64,000 nucleotides of DNA from Oceanobacillus timonensis (GCF_900166635.1 NZ_LT800497.1:3024344-3088343); one strand, 5' to 3'. Shown: positions 26,508 through 34,609, counted from the first letter of the stretch. Notes: generated by a model from the sequence alone, not told the origin. A program made the numbers and translations.

Positions 26508-26777
26508 TTAACCAACTGTAAAAATAGGCAGATTCGTTCTATTTATTTTTTTATCCACCTCATCATGTCCCCGCACTTCCTTTAACTGGCCAAAAGATAA
26601 AATGTTTTCTAACTTAAAACTGCGAACTTGTTTTCGATAGTAACAGTAACCTAATATTTTCTTATCATCTATGCCCACTACTCTGATAATACGCTGTGTG
26701 ACATTATAATCCTGGTCCATATAATAAATCATTACTTTATTTTTTTGTTCTATAGCATTTGTTAAAAACCCAATCAT
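26508..26777 (-). CDS. Short WYL-domain protein
   Basis: Protein of 89 aa consisting of a single WYL-like domain: VMIYYMDQDYNVTQRIIRVVGIDDKKILGYCYYRKQVRSFKLENILS. WYL domains bind ligands or nucleic acid and usually sit C-terminal to a helix-turn-helix; here no HTH is present, so it is either a stand-alone modulator or the remains of a larger regulator. Small stand-alone WYL proteins are known in bacilli. The start ATG at 26777 follows GGAGAGG. Its target is unknown. Confidence 0.75.
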   Translation of the reverse strand: MIGFLTNAIEQKNKVMIYYMDQDYNVTQRIIRVVGIDDKKILGYCYYRKQVRSFKLENILSFGQLKEVRGHDEVDKKINRTNLPIFTVG

Positions 26778-26914
26778 TCTAACCTCTCCAAGCATCACTT
26801 TTTACGAATGTTTGTTCTTACAATATAATAATATCACAAAAAAAGAACAAGTGTACTGTTAATTTATAGCAGTTATTTTTAATGCCCTTTACAGTGTTCC
26901 ACAAATTATAGTGA

Positions 26915-26963
26915 TATAAAAAAGGTGCTGCCTCTCAAATTTACTTGAGACACAGCACCTTCT
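26915..26963 (-). terminator. Intrinsic terminator of the symporter gene
   Basis: On the minus strand AAGGTGCTG..TCTCAA pairs with TTGAGA..CAGCACCTT and runs into six T residues. Confidence 0.88.
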
Positions 26964-26984
26964 ATCATTCTCTTATCTGAAGTC

Positions 26985-28220
26985 CTAAGTTCTAGCAGCA
27001 TCTGCTTTCTCCATCCAGTCTTTTCCTTCCATATGTCTGGAAACCAACATACTGGAAACCGTATCACCGGTTGCGTTAACCATTGTAGCAGGCGGATCGA
27101 CAACCACTCCGATAGCTGTAATGATCGGCAAGGCTTCAATCGGAAAGCCGTATAATGTGATAATCATTAACTCTCCTGTAAAACCGCCTCCTGGAATGCC
27201 GCTCATCACGATACCGGATAATAAACAAATTCCAATAGCAGTTAAAAATGTATCTATCCCGATAAAGTCCTGATTAAACACACCAAAAATAAAGGCAATC
27301 TTTAACATAGCTGATAAACAGGAACCATCCATATGAATCGAAGCGCCAAGTGGCATAATCGTTTCACGGATATCTTTAGGAACCCCGATACGTTCTGCAG
27401 CCTGCAAGTTAACAGGAATCGTTGCTACACTGCTCCCTGTTCCTAACGAAGTAGCAGCGGACCCAAGTATATTTTTCCAAAATCGGCTTACTCCTGCTTT
27501 TCCTCCAGCAAGGAATGCATATAAAGTAAAACCAATCACAAAATACAATACAGCAACTGGGTAATAGACAATTACTGCTTTTGCATAATCACCAATCAAC
27601 TCTGTGCCAAATTCCCCTACTAAAGATGCAAAATACGCGCCTAATCCAATCGGAGCATAATACATAATAATCTTAATTAACCTCATGAACACTTCAGAAG
27701 CACTTGTCAGGAATCTGCCAAACGTTCTTCCCTTCTCTCCTGATAAACCAGTTGCAACACCAATCAATATCGACATCACAATAAGCGCCATCATGTTATC
27801 TCTTGAGAACAAATCAACAAAATCAGGAACCGTAAATGTATTGACCAATTGATCGCCCATACTTTGTTCTTCTATGTCTTCCGGAGCACTTAATGGAATA
27901 TCAACACCTGCTCCAGGTTGGAAAATAACGGTAGCAACAAGCATAAAAACAGAAGCAATAATGCCTGTTACGATAAATACAGTCAGCATGGAGCCCATAA
28001 TTTTCCCTAACCTTTTCATGCTGTCCATTCCAGCAATCGCAGAAGAAATGGAGAAAAATACAAGCGGGATAACAATCATAAATAGTAAATTTATAAATAA
28101 ATCTCCAAGCGGTTGAATGATGGTTGCATCTTCCCCAAAAATTAATCCGATAAGCGCTCCAATGATTATAGAAGCTAAAAGAATTAACGGAAACCGGTAT
28201 GCTTTTAATTTTTCTAACAT
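26985..28220 (-). CDS. Dicarboxylate/amino-acid:cation symporter (DAACS)
   Basis: Secondary transporter of 411 aa with the elevator fold of GltP/DctA. Visible landmarks are eight or more hydrophobic segments, the hairpin-1 serine motif SLGTGSSVATIP, the SIHMDGS segment and MVNATGD, which correspond to the substrate- and sodium-binding sites. Substrate could be glutamate, aspartate, serine or a C4-dicarboxylate; the sequence alone does not decide. It is a single gene with its own terminator and an AAGGGAAAGGAC ribosome site. Confidence 0.9.
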   Translation of the reverse strand: MLEKLKAYRFPLILLASIIIGALIGLIFGEDATIIQPLGDLFINLLFMIVIPLVFFSISSAIAGMDSMKRLGKIMGSMLTVFIVTGIIASVFMLVATVIFQPGAGVDIPLSAPEDIEEQSMGDQLVNTFTVPDFVDLFSRDNMMALIVMSILIGVATGLSGEKGRTFGRFLTSASEVFMRLIKIIMYYAPIGLGAYFASLVGEFGTELIGDYAKAVIVYYPVAVLYFVIGFTLYAFLAGGKAGVSRFWKNILGSAATSLGTGSSVATIPVNLQAAERIGVPKDIRETIMPLGASIHMDGSCLSAMLKIAFIFGVFNQDFIGIDTFLTAIGICLLSGIVMSGIPGGGFTGELMIITLYGFPIEALPIITAIGVVVDPPATMVNATGDTVSSMLVSRHMEGKDWMEKADAART

Positions 28221-28360
28221 CTTTTTTATGTCCTTTCCCTTTTCAATCTTATTATGATAGAACTTATTTTATTTTACAGGAATGATGAAATAAAGAAAAG
28301 TTATGAAATATTCATATAATTGTTTATTCTTGCTTGATCACCATGCTTTTTTGCCAAATT

Positions 28361-28398
28361 AAAAACCGCTATTCCTTCTTCGTGAATAGAATAGCGGT
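28361..28398 (-). terminator. Intrinsic terminator of the carbohydrate operon
   Basis: Minus strand: ACCGCTATTC / GAATAGCGGT stem followed by TTTTTAATTT, 124 bp past the dehydrogenase stop. It overlaps a 61-codon open frame (28301-28486) that I do not consider a gene. Confidence 0.85.
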
Positions 28399-28521
28399 CA
28401 TCTTTCAGCAGTTGTATTTTATTTTCAAGAATGCTAGAATAAATCAACTGGCATATTGGTCTGGAGACATGGTAGAGTGGAATCAATCCGTCTTATTCTA
28501 GGCCAATATGTCAGTTTTTCT

Positions 28522-29616
28522 TTATGTTACAGAAGCGCTGTCTGCTTTATTCTTCGATGCGTCACTGCTCAACTCCGGTTTCACTACAATTTTAATATGC
28601 TCCGGTTGTGGTCCTGCTACTAATATATCTCTCGCTTCTTCTAAATCGACGACTTTGGAAATCATAAAATCCGTTTCTATTCTTCCCGTTGATATTAAAT
28701 CTGCAGCGATACTTAATTGTCTTGCAGTTGAATCAGAAGTTCCCGTAATGGTAATTTCATTATAGTGAATGGCATTTAAATCAAGTGTTGCTTCCGGCCT
28801 TTGTTTCGGCATTCCTCCAAATACATTGATTCTGCCTCTTCTTCTTACCCATTGCAATGCATCCCCGACAATTTCCGGAACCGGTACAGCAACAATAACG
28901 ACATTGACTCCTAATCCGTCGGTGATTTCTTTTATCTTTTCCGTTGGATCCTCTTTCTGTGGCGAAAAAGTAATATCCGCTCCATGCTGTTTGGCGATTT
29001 CCAAACGGTTTGTATCAAAATCGCTGGCGATAATCTGCTTTGCGCCATTTAATTTAGCCAGTTGAATATGAAATAGTCCCATTGGACCGCACCCGACGAC
29101 GAGTACATTATCTCCCAGTTTGACATCAGCTATTTCCTGACCGTTAATAGCACAGGATAAAGGCTCACTTAAAGCAACCTGCTGCAATTTATCACTGGAA
29201 ACCTTTAAAACATTTCCAGACCGGATGGAACGTTCCGGCACTCTCATATACTCTGCAAAGCCTCCATCATAATTATATGCTGTTGCCTGTTTATTCAGAC
29301 ATTGATTTTCATAGCCCTCCAGACATAATTTACATTTACCACAGGGGCTTACTGCTGCAACAATAATATGCTCGCCTTCTTCATATTCATTTTTCCAATT
29401 TGCTCCAACTTTAACAACTGTCGACGCAATTTCGTGTCCCATAACCCGTGGTAATTCCATTCCATGTGCAGAGCCTCCTGCCGCAATATTCCGAAAATCA
29501 CTGCCGCAAATCGTACAAGAATCTATTTTAATCAAAAGTTCATTCGCATCGATTTCCGGAACAGGAATGTCATCCACCTTCATTTGTTTTGGTCCATAGA
29601 GTCGTAATGCTTTCAA
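28522..29616 (-). CDS. Zinc-dependent medium-chain dehydrogenase (polyol type)
   Basis: MDR-family alcohol/polyol dehydrogenase of 364 aa. Catalytic zinc ligands are in CTICGSDF and GHE; the structural zinc loop has the four cysteines in CGKCKLCLEGYENQC. The Rossmann motif VVGCGPMG follows. It resembles sorbitol/L-iditol dehydrogenases, but the substrate is not settled. The start is a TTG at 29616, with AAGGAGGAT at proper spacing; the longer frame from 29667 reads through the ribosome site. Last gene of the sorC-kinase-dehydrogenase operon. Confidence 0.88.
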   Translation of the reverse strand: MKALRLYGPKQMKVDDIPVPEIDANELLIKIDSCTICGSDFRNIAAGGSAHGMELPRVMGHEIASTVVKVGANWKNEYEEGEHIIVAAVSPCGKCKLCLEGYENQCLNKQATAYNYDGGFAEYMRVPERSIRSGNVLKVSSDKLQQVALSEPLSCAINGQEIADVKLGDNVLVVGCGPMGLFHIQLAKLNGAKQIIASDFDTNRLEIAKQHGADITFSPQKEDPTEKIKEITDGLGVNVVIVAVPVPEIVGDALQWVRRRGRINVFGGMPKQRPEATLDLNAIHYNEITITGTSDSTARQLSIAADLISTGRIETDFMISKVVDLEEARDILVAGPQPEHIKIVVKPELSSDASKNKADSASVT

Positions 29617-29687
29617 CACGACATCCTCCTTACATATTGGGTTTAACGTAACATCCTTTTCGTACATCTTTGGTTTATTTATACCAA

Positions 29688-31262
29688 TTATACAGATTGA
29701 TTTACGGCCTTTTCGGCAACGATGCTATCCAGTTTGCTTGTAGCATGCATCCATTCTTTAAATTGTGGATAGGCCTTCTGGTATTGTTCACTGTACAATT
29801 TATAAATTTCATGATTTTCCGGATTTGGTTCAATACGCTTCTTATACCGCACCATGTTACTTACGGCTTCCTCCGCGTCTGCATAAGCTCCTGCTGTAAC
29901 TGTTGCCATAATAGCCGATCCTAAACAAGCTACCTGATTCGACTCCGGCACATTAATTGGCAAATTGCTTACATCTGCGTGAATTTGCAAAAATAAATCA
30001 CTATTCGTTGCGCCTCCTGCTAAATAGAGCTCCTCAACTGGAATGCCGTTCTCTTTAAAATTTTTAATATTTAATTCTGTACCATATGCAATCGCTTCCA
30101 TAATAGCCCGATAAATATGCGCTCGTGTATGCTTTAATGTTAAACCGGAAATAAACCCGCGGACATTCGCATCCACATAAGGTGTTCGATTTCCTTGCCA
30201 ATATTCCAGCACAAGAAGCCCTTCTGACCCTGGGGGAAGTGCTGCCGCTTCTTTATTTAATAAGTCATAAACACGAACGCCTTGCTGTTCAGCCTCTTTT
30301 TCAATATCTTTTCCAAAATGTGTTTTGAACCATTTAATAACGGATCCTGAAGAGGACTGACCGCCTTCAGCCAATTTCATTCCCGGGAAGACAACACCCG
30401 GATACGTTCCGAATACCCCTTCTTTATGAATGGATTTATCCGTAAATGCTAAATTACAATGAGAAGAACCAGTAATAAGTGCCATTTTCCCAGGTTTGGT
30501 TACACCAAGGCCAATCATTCCATTTAAACAATCTACTCCGCCCTGACCTACAGCTGTTCCTTCCGCTAATCCTAAATGCTCTGCTGCATACGGAGAAAGC
30601 CCCCCTATATATTCACCCAGATATTTAATTTCTTCCGGGAGCTTATCAAAAATATCCTCTAAGCCGATTGTTTTATAAAAATCTGCAGGAACGCCGCCTT
30701 TTTCTTCATCATAATACCATCTAAAAGTTGTCGTGCTTGCTGAACCTGTATTCTTGCCGGTCATCTTGAATGTAAACCAATCCACGTAATCCATAATTTT
30801 TTCTGTTTCATGGTAATTTACCGGTTCATGCTTTTTAACCCAGCGTACCTTACTCGGCATCCATTCAGCAGAAACATTTCCAAAACCGTTATATTTTAGC
30901 GCTTCATGTCCGGTTGCTGCCATTTCTTCCGCTTCTTCTGAAGAACGAATATCCATCCAGATGACCGCGTTTCTCACGGGTGTTCCATCATTTTTACAAA
31001 ATACAACACTGGAACACGTCGTATCTAAACCGATACTTAGAATTTCATCTTTTGTAGCATTCGCATCCTGCATTGCTTTTTTAATACTCTCTGCTAACGA
31101 TGCCCACCAATCATTCGGATTCTGTTCAGCCCATCCCGGCTTTGGATAATAGGTTTTATAAGAGGTTATCCCTTCCCCTACTTCGTTTCCCTTCAAATCA
31201 AAAATTCCTGCCCGAACACTTTCTGTCCCACCATCAACACCAATAACAAGCTCTCTTTTCAA
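29688..31262 (-). CDS. FGGY-family carbohydrate kinase
   Basis: Sugar or polyol kinase of 524 aa. The N-terminal phosphate motif is VIGVDGGTESVRAGIFD and the C-terminal FGGY signature region AIAYGTELNIKNFKENG...LYLAGGATNS is present. The family includes xylulose, ribulose, erythritol and autoinducer-2 kinases; this sequence is closest in style to pentulose/tetritol kinases but cannot be pinned down. The start is a TTG at 31262 after GGAGAG. It lies between a SorC regulator and a polyol dehydrogenase, which suggests an oxidise-then-phosphorylate route for a polyol. No transporter is encoded next to it. Confidence 0.88.
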   Translation of the reverse strand: MKRELVIGVDGGTESVRAGIFDLKGNEVGEGITSYKTYYPKPGWAEQNPNDWWASLAESIKKAMQDANATKDEILSIGLDTTCSSVVFCKNDGTPVRNAVIWMDIRSSEEAEEMAATGHEALKYNGFGNVSAEWMPSKVRWVKKHEPVNYHETEKIMDYVDWFTFKMTGKNTGSASTTTFRWYYDEEKGGVPADFYKTIGLEDIFDKLPEEIKYLGEYIGGLSPYAAEHLGLAEGTAVGQGGVDCLNGMIGLGVTKPGKMALITGSSHCNLAFTDKSIHKEGVFGTYPGVVFPGMKLAEGGQSSSGSVIKWFKTHFGKDIEKEAEQQGVRVYDLLNKEAAALPPGSEGLLVLEYWQGNRTPYVDANVRGFISGLTLKHTRAHIYRAIMEAIAYGTELNIKNFKENGIPVEELYLAGGATNSDLFLQIHADVSNLPINVPESNQVACLGSAIMATVTAGAYADAEEAVSNMVRYKKRIEPNPENHEIYKLYSEQYQKAYPQFKEWMHATSKLDSIVAEKAVNQSV

Positions 31263-31376
31263 AATGAATCTCTCCTCTGTATAAGCCTTTTAAAGCATAT
31301 TTTTAAAACAGGTATCAACCAGGTTCAACCTTAGAGACATTTTTGATGATGGATACCAGAGATCATCTACACGCAG

Positions 31377-32363
31377 CTACTTCAACTCTATCTCTGGTTC
31401 AATATGTTGTTTTCCTTCTTCTTTTTGATTTCTCAACAAATACGCTGCTACATGTTCATCGGTAATTAATGTATCCACCCATTCCCCCGCAAGCGCAGAA
31501 GCAATTGCTTCTTTCTTATAACTGTTTCCGGATACCAATACGATTTTGGAATGCTTACTGATCTGTTCAATACTTGGTCCAATTACCCTGTTGTGGATAT
31601 CAATATCCGGAATACTGCCCTCTGAGTCAAAGAACCAGAAAGCTACTTCGCCAACGACATTCGCTTCTTTGGATTGTTTCTTTTCTGCTTCCGTTAATAG
31701 ATGAATATGAGCTTGAGAGGACGATTCTACCCCTACACTGATAAAAGTGATATCTGTCTCTAATGATTTTTTAAATACGTTTTGAACCGTTAAATCACTT
31801 AGAATAGACTCTTTTAATGTTTCATTGGAAACAATAGCCGGCGCATATAAAGGAAAACATTTGGCTCCTAATTTCTCGGCAACGCTCTGAGAAATCGTAT
31901 TCGCATCAAGACCATACCCCATTTTTGGCCAATTTCCGCCCATAATCGGAACCACTTCACAGTCTATTTGCTGCTCATCCCCCAAATAAGAAGCAAGCCT
32001 CTTTAACGTTTCGCCCATAGAAAAACCAACAGTCATCCCTTCTTTCACATGGTTCACAAGATATTCTGCTCCTGCCTGCCCCAAAGAATTTAATATATTT
32101 TCCTCTTTGGTCGAATATACTGGAACAACAATTGCTTCACGAATTCCAAAAGTTTCTTCTAATTGCTGCTCTAAATCAAAACAACGTGTAACAGGAATTG
32201 TCACATTTATCTGAACAATCCCTTGTTCTCGTGCTTCTACTAACAGCCTTGATATTTTACTTCTTGAAACATTGATTTCCTGTGCAATATCATGCTGAGA
32301 CATATTATCGTTATAATACATATATGCAATTTTTGATAATAACCTCAAATCCGCTTTAGACAT
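31377..32363 (-). CDS. SorC/DeoR-type sugar-binding transcriptional regulator
   Basis: Regulator of 328 aa. The N-terminal HTH (about 15-50) is MSQHDIAQEINVSRSKISRLLVEAREQGIV, and the C-terminal sugar-phosphate-binding domain contains VGFSMGETLKRLA and PIMGGNW. SorC proteins usually repress their own operon until a phosphorylated sugar binds, which fits the adjacent kinase making the inducer. The gene is first in the operon, behind a strong promoter with a CcpA-like site and a palindrome. GGAGG lies 12 bp before the ATG, slightly long. Confidence 0.9.
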   Translation of the reverse strand: MSKADLRLLSKIAYMYYNDNMSQHDIAQEINVSRSKISRLLVEAREQGIVQINVTIPVTRCFDLEQQLEETFGIREAIVVPVYSTKEENILNSLGQAGAEYLVNHVKEGMTVGFSMGETLKRLASYLGDEQQIDCEVVPIMGGNWPKMGYGLDANTISQSVAEKLGAKCFPLYAPAIVSNETLKESILSDLTVQNVFKKSLETDITFISVGVESSSQAHIHLLTEAEKKQSKEANVVGEVAFWFFDSEGSIPDIDIHNRVIGPSIEQISKHSKIVLVSGNSYKKEAIASALAGEWVDTLITDEHVAAYLLRNQKEEGKQHIEPEIELK

Positions 32364-32462
32364 AATGAAATACAGCCTCCTGCTTATATGAAATACTCAT
32401 TTTTTCTTAATCATATCACTCCTTTGTTATTTTTTGAACGAGGTTATTATTACATACATTTT

Positions 32463-32494
32463 GAACAAATGTGCAAAAAAATAATCATTTGTTC
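32463..32494. promoter_or_regulatory. Candidate SorC-family operator
   Basis: Perfect 9-bp inverted repeat GAACAAATG / CATTTGTTC with a 14-bp spacer, located just after the predicted transcription start of the operon (about +4 to +35). The adjacent SorC regulator is the natural candidate to bind it. Confidence 0.6.
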
Positions 32495-32504
32495 ACTTTT
32501 GACC

Positions 32505-32541
32505 AGTATAAAGGAACTCAACTTAAATGTCAACGCTTTCA
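32505..32541 (-). promoter_or_regulatory. Sigma-A promoter with overlapping cre site
   Basis: On the minus strand: TTGACA (32528-32533), 17 bp, TATACT (32505-32510), close to perfect. The sequence TGAAAGCGTTGACA (32528-32541) matches the CcpA cre consensus at 13 of 14 positions and contains the whole -35 box, so bound CcpA would block RNA polymerase. This predicts glucose repression of the sorC-kinase-dehydrogenase operon. Confidence 0.8.
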
Positions 32542-32733
32542 TTTGAATTTTTTGATAATCTTTTTCCTAATTAATTGAAAAACATGTACATATCAACATT
32601 ATTTAAACATAACCAAATTCAAATTTGTTTTTGTGACTATTTTTTGAAAGATTACAAATAGACAATTGGAAAGTTATTTTACCTTTATTCCATCAGAAAC
32701 CATTCGTATTTTCAGAAAAGGTTTGAATAACAC

Positions 32734-32763
32734 TTGCAATATATATCACGTCCATTGTATAAT
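32734..32763 (+). promoter_or_regulatory. Candidate promoter of tRNA-Val
   Basis: TTGCAA, 18 bp, TATAAT, about 100 bp upstream of the tRNA. Confidence 0.55.
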
Positions 32764-32865
32764 ATATTTATCTAATAACCTTGATATATCAAGGTCTATG
32801 CTACATATAATACCTCCATTTTAGTTGGCAAAGAATCGTTTGTCAGCAAACCATAATGTATACTT

Positions 32866-32937
32866 GAGCCGTTAGTTCAGCGGGAGAATACTTCCTTGAC
32901 AGGGAAGGGGTCACAGGTTCAAATCCTGTACGGCTCA
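32866..32937 (+). tRNA. tRNA-Val (anticodon GAC)
   Basis: A 72-nt cloverleaf: acceptor GAGCCGT / ACGGCTC, D-arm GTTC..GAAT, anticodon stem CTTCC / GGAAG with loop TTGACAG (anticodon GAC), T-arm ACAGG-TTCAAAT-CCTGT and discriminator A. The genomic sequence after it is TCA, so CCA is not encoded. It stands alone, outside any tRNA cluster, and is directly followed by relics of an integrative element. Confidence 0.95.
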
Positions 32938-32990
32938 TCACCACATAAGGCTTTTAAAAGACAACTAAGTTTTAAAAAATCATTATTGAT

Positions 32991-33021
32991 GACGAATGAG
33001 TGACGAATGAGTCACTCATTC
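32991..33021. repeat. Tandem 11-bp repeat with overlapping palindrome
   Basis: GACGAATGAGT occurs twice in tandem (32991-33012). GAATGAGTGAC (32994-33004) and GTCACTCATTC (33011-33021) form a perfect 11-bp inverted repeat. Its place between a tRNA 3' end and an integrase relic suggests former integrase arm-binding sites. Confidence 0.6.
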
Positions 33022-33169
33022 AATCATCGAGCTGCTTCGCTGTTTCTTGAGCTATTCTATCCGGACAAATGAACATATTTATTGTAATGCATACATCAGC
33101 ATGTTCTAATCGTTTTGAATGGCTTAACACTCCAAAAAACAGTATTTCCACGTGTGTGACGCAGGTTAT
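33020..33169 (-). pseudogene. Tyrosine recombinase (phage-type integrase), C-terminal relic
   Basis: On the minus strand the sequence reads HNLRHT, then after a 1-bp phase change (three bases of the expected CAC repeat altered) HVEILFFGVLSHSKRL, EHADVCITINMF, and ETAKQLDD before a TGA at 33020-33022. These align by eye with the HxLRHTHA box, the LGHADVSTTLNTY box and the C-terminal tail of Tn916/phage integrases. The catalytic tyrosine position now reads phenylalanine, and nothing recognisable remains upstream of about 33240. It is dead. Its position, 80 bp from a tRNA 3' end, is where integrases of such elements are found. Confidence 0.75.
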
Positions 33170-33297
33170 GAAAACATATCTGTTTTAGATTGTTTCTTAC
33201 GTATATTCTTTTTTCTCAAAATCAATACCATCCCAATGCAAGGCTAGTATCTCACCTTTCTAAATAAAATTTTTGGTGGGAAAATCAACCTTGAAAG

Positions 33298-33363
33298 AAC
33301 CCAAAAGTTATCGGTAGGCAAACATCTATCTTAACGGTCTGCCTACCGACAACTTTTGGGTTT
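33298..33363. terminator. Long terminator hairpin downstream of the bacteriocin-like locus
   Basis: A 22-bp near-perfect stem: ACCCAAAAGTTATCGGTAGG pairs with CCTACCGACAACTTTTGGGT, with a 19-base inner loop extended by TGCC/GGCA ends. A T run follows on the plus strand. It lies after the minus-strand small membrane protein gene at 33426. Confidence 0.8.
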
Positions 33364-33425
33364 TTAGAGTTTTCATTGGTTATACCAGAAGGAAATTATA
33401 ATAAATATTAAGGTAATATGATTAA

Positions 33426-33623
33426 TCATTTATAACTTTTAAACTTAAGAAACTGAATATATCCAAGTAGGTAGATCGCTACTCCTGTTATTAAAGGAAT
33501 GTTAATCAAAAACGCTTTGCCTAAATTCAAGTTAGAATAATTCACAATAGAGTAAATCCATAGGATATTTATTATAAGTAATATCGCTAAAACAAAAGGA
33601 TTATATAGCTTTTTGTTTTGCAT
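33426..33623 (-). CDS. Small two-helix membrane protein, possible immunity protein
   Basis: Protein of 65 aa with two hydrophobic helices (NPFVLAILLIINILWIYSIV and FLINIPLITGVAIYLLGYI) and a basic end FKSYK. The ATG at 33623 lies 9 bp after TTAGGAG. It starts 12 bp after the stop of a glycine-rich bacteriocin-like reading frame and so could be a bacteriocin immunity protein; this is inference from size, topology and neighbour only. Base composition is clearly more AT-rich than the flanking core genes. Confidence 0.55.
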   Translation of the reverse strand: MQNKKLYNPFVLAILLIINILWIYSIVNYSNLNLGKAFLINIPLITGVAIYLLGYIQFLKFKSYK

Positions 33624-33635
33624 AAATTTCAACTC

Positions 33636-33908
33636 CTAACAGAATGTAGCGCCTCCGGTTAAACTGCCTCCAATTGTGCCTCCAACTGTTCCTACGAATC
33701 CACCACCGACTGATCCAACTACAGGTAGAGTTACAGTTCCGACAGCAGCTCCACCAAGACCACCAGTTGTTCCATCCTCCTGCAATACCAGCGATACATT
33801 TCCCAGCGCACCTCTAGGTTAAATTTGATTTTCAGCATAGACAAAAAATTCGCCATTATCTTCTATATACTTCAAATTTACAGGCATTCCATTTTTATCG
33901 CTCTCCAT
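33636..33908 (-). pseudogene. Glycine-rich bacteriocin-like peptide gene with in-frame stop
   Basis: One reading frame runs from an ATG at 33908 to a TAG at 33636. It encodes 29 residues (MESDKNGMPVNLKYIEDNG to AENQI), a single TAA (33819-33821), then PRGALGNVSLVLQEDG and a C-terminal glycine-rich stretch with repeated GG/GxxxG patterns (GGLGGAAVGT, VVGSVGGGFVGTVGG, TIGGSLTGGATFC). A hydrophobic, glycine-rich end of this kind is typical of small bacteriocins; the first part would be the leader. The in-frame stop makes it a probable pseudogene. Too short and interrupted to appear as a normal open frame. Family not identified. Confidence 0.5.
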
Positions 33909-34093
33909 ATTCACCTATTAATTTGTTTATATGGGATAAAACGTAAATAAATTAGGATAGGTTTAGTTTCCTATTGGCTTTTTTAGCTGTATTGACACGA
34001 ATGAAGTAGTTTTTTAAAAATCAATGCTTAACATTATACCCCTACTTTAAATTAAGTGTAAAACCATGTTCTCATATATGGATTTAATTATCA

Positions 34094-34124
34094 AATATTA
34101 TAGAAATTTCTATAATATTGTCAA
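34094..34124 (-). promoter_or_regulatory. Promoter with a perfect 26-bp palindrome
   Basis: Minus strand: TTGACA (34119-34124), 16 bp, TATAAT (34097-34102). The spacer and -10 are covered by a perfect 26-bp palindrome with half-site AATATTATAGAAA (34094-34106), a likely repressor operator. It is upstream of the bacteriocin-like frame, about 185 bp from its ATG. The rest of 33909-34324 is AT-rich with nothing else seen. Confidence 0.6.
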
Positions 34125-34324
34125 AACAGAATTATAATAAAAATAAAAAAATACTTTTTCATTTCTTTTTCCTTATTAAGTCTCTCAAAAACATTAAGAA
34201 GGGAAAATACTCTATTTTCTTTCCTTACTTACGAGCATCTTTATTGGACATACTATTTCTTTTTTTCGTCATCGCCCCAAAAAAAGATAAGCTCTAATCA
34301 AAATGATTGCCAATCTTTTTACTC

Positions 34325-34510
34325 CTATCGAGAGTAATCAGTATAACTAGACGCTCGAACAATTGCTGTGTCACCAAATTTATTTCTAATTTCAACCATA
34401 GTTTTTCCGATATCATTATCCTTAGTTCTGTCATAAAATAAATCAAATTGTAATCCAGTTTCATCACATAAATTAGTCAAACTAACATTTCCCCTTCTCT
34501 TAAAAGACAA
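34325..34510 (-). pseudogene. Y-family DNA polymerase (UvrX/YqjW type), C-terminal fragment
   Basis: The 61 codons include VSLTNLCDETGLQFDLFYDRTKDN, a DIGKTMVEIRNKFGDTAIVRASSY segment and end DYSR. This matches the C-terminal tail of UvrX-type polymerases (SLTNL...QLSLF...I..KFG..A..RASS). The rest of the roughly 410-residue protein is missing and no ribosome site fits the frame. Such genes are common in prophages and ICEs, so this is a further scrap of the decayed element. Confidence 0.65.
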
Positions 34511-34580
34511 CCTCCTGCATAGAAAATTTCATCCAGCATCGAGTATTCACGTCACTTCATTCTCTAATCCTTTTTTCAAA

Positions 34581-34609
34581 TTGACTTCTTCTTCAAGTGA
34601 CAGTATAAA
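34581..34609 (+). promoter_or_regulatory. Candidate sigma-A promoter of yjcH
   Basis: TTGACT, 17 bp, TATAAA, about 50 bp upstream of the chosen start. Confidence 0.6.

Noticed and set aside
28301..28486. A 61-codon minus-strand frame
   Set aside because: It needs a TTG start without a ribosome site and contains the operon terminator hairpin.
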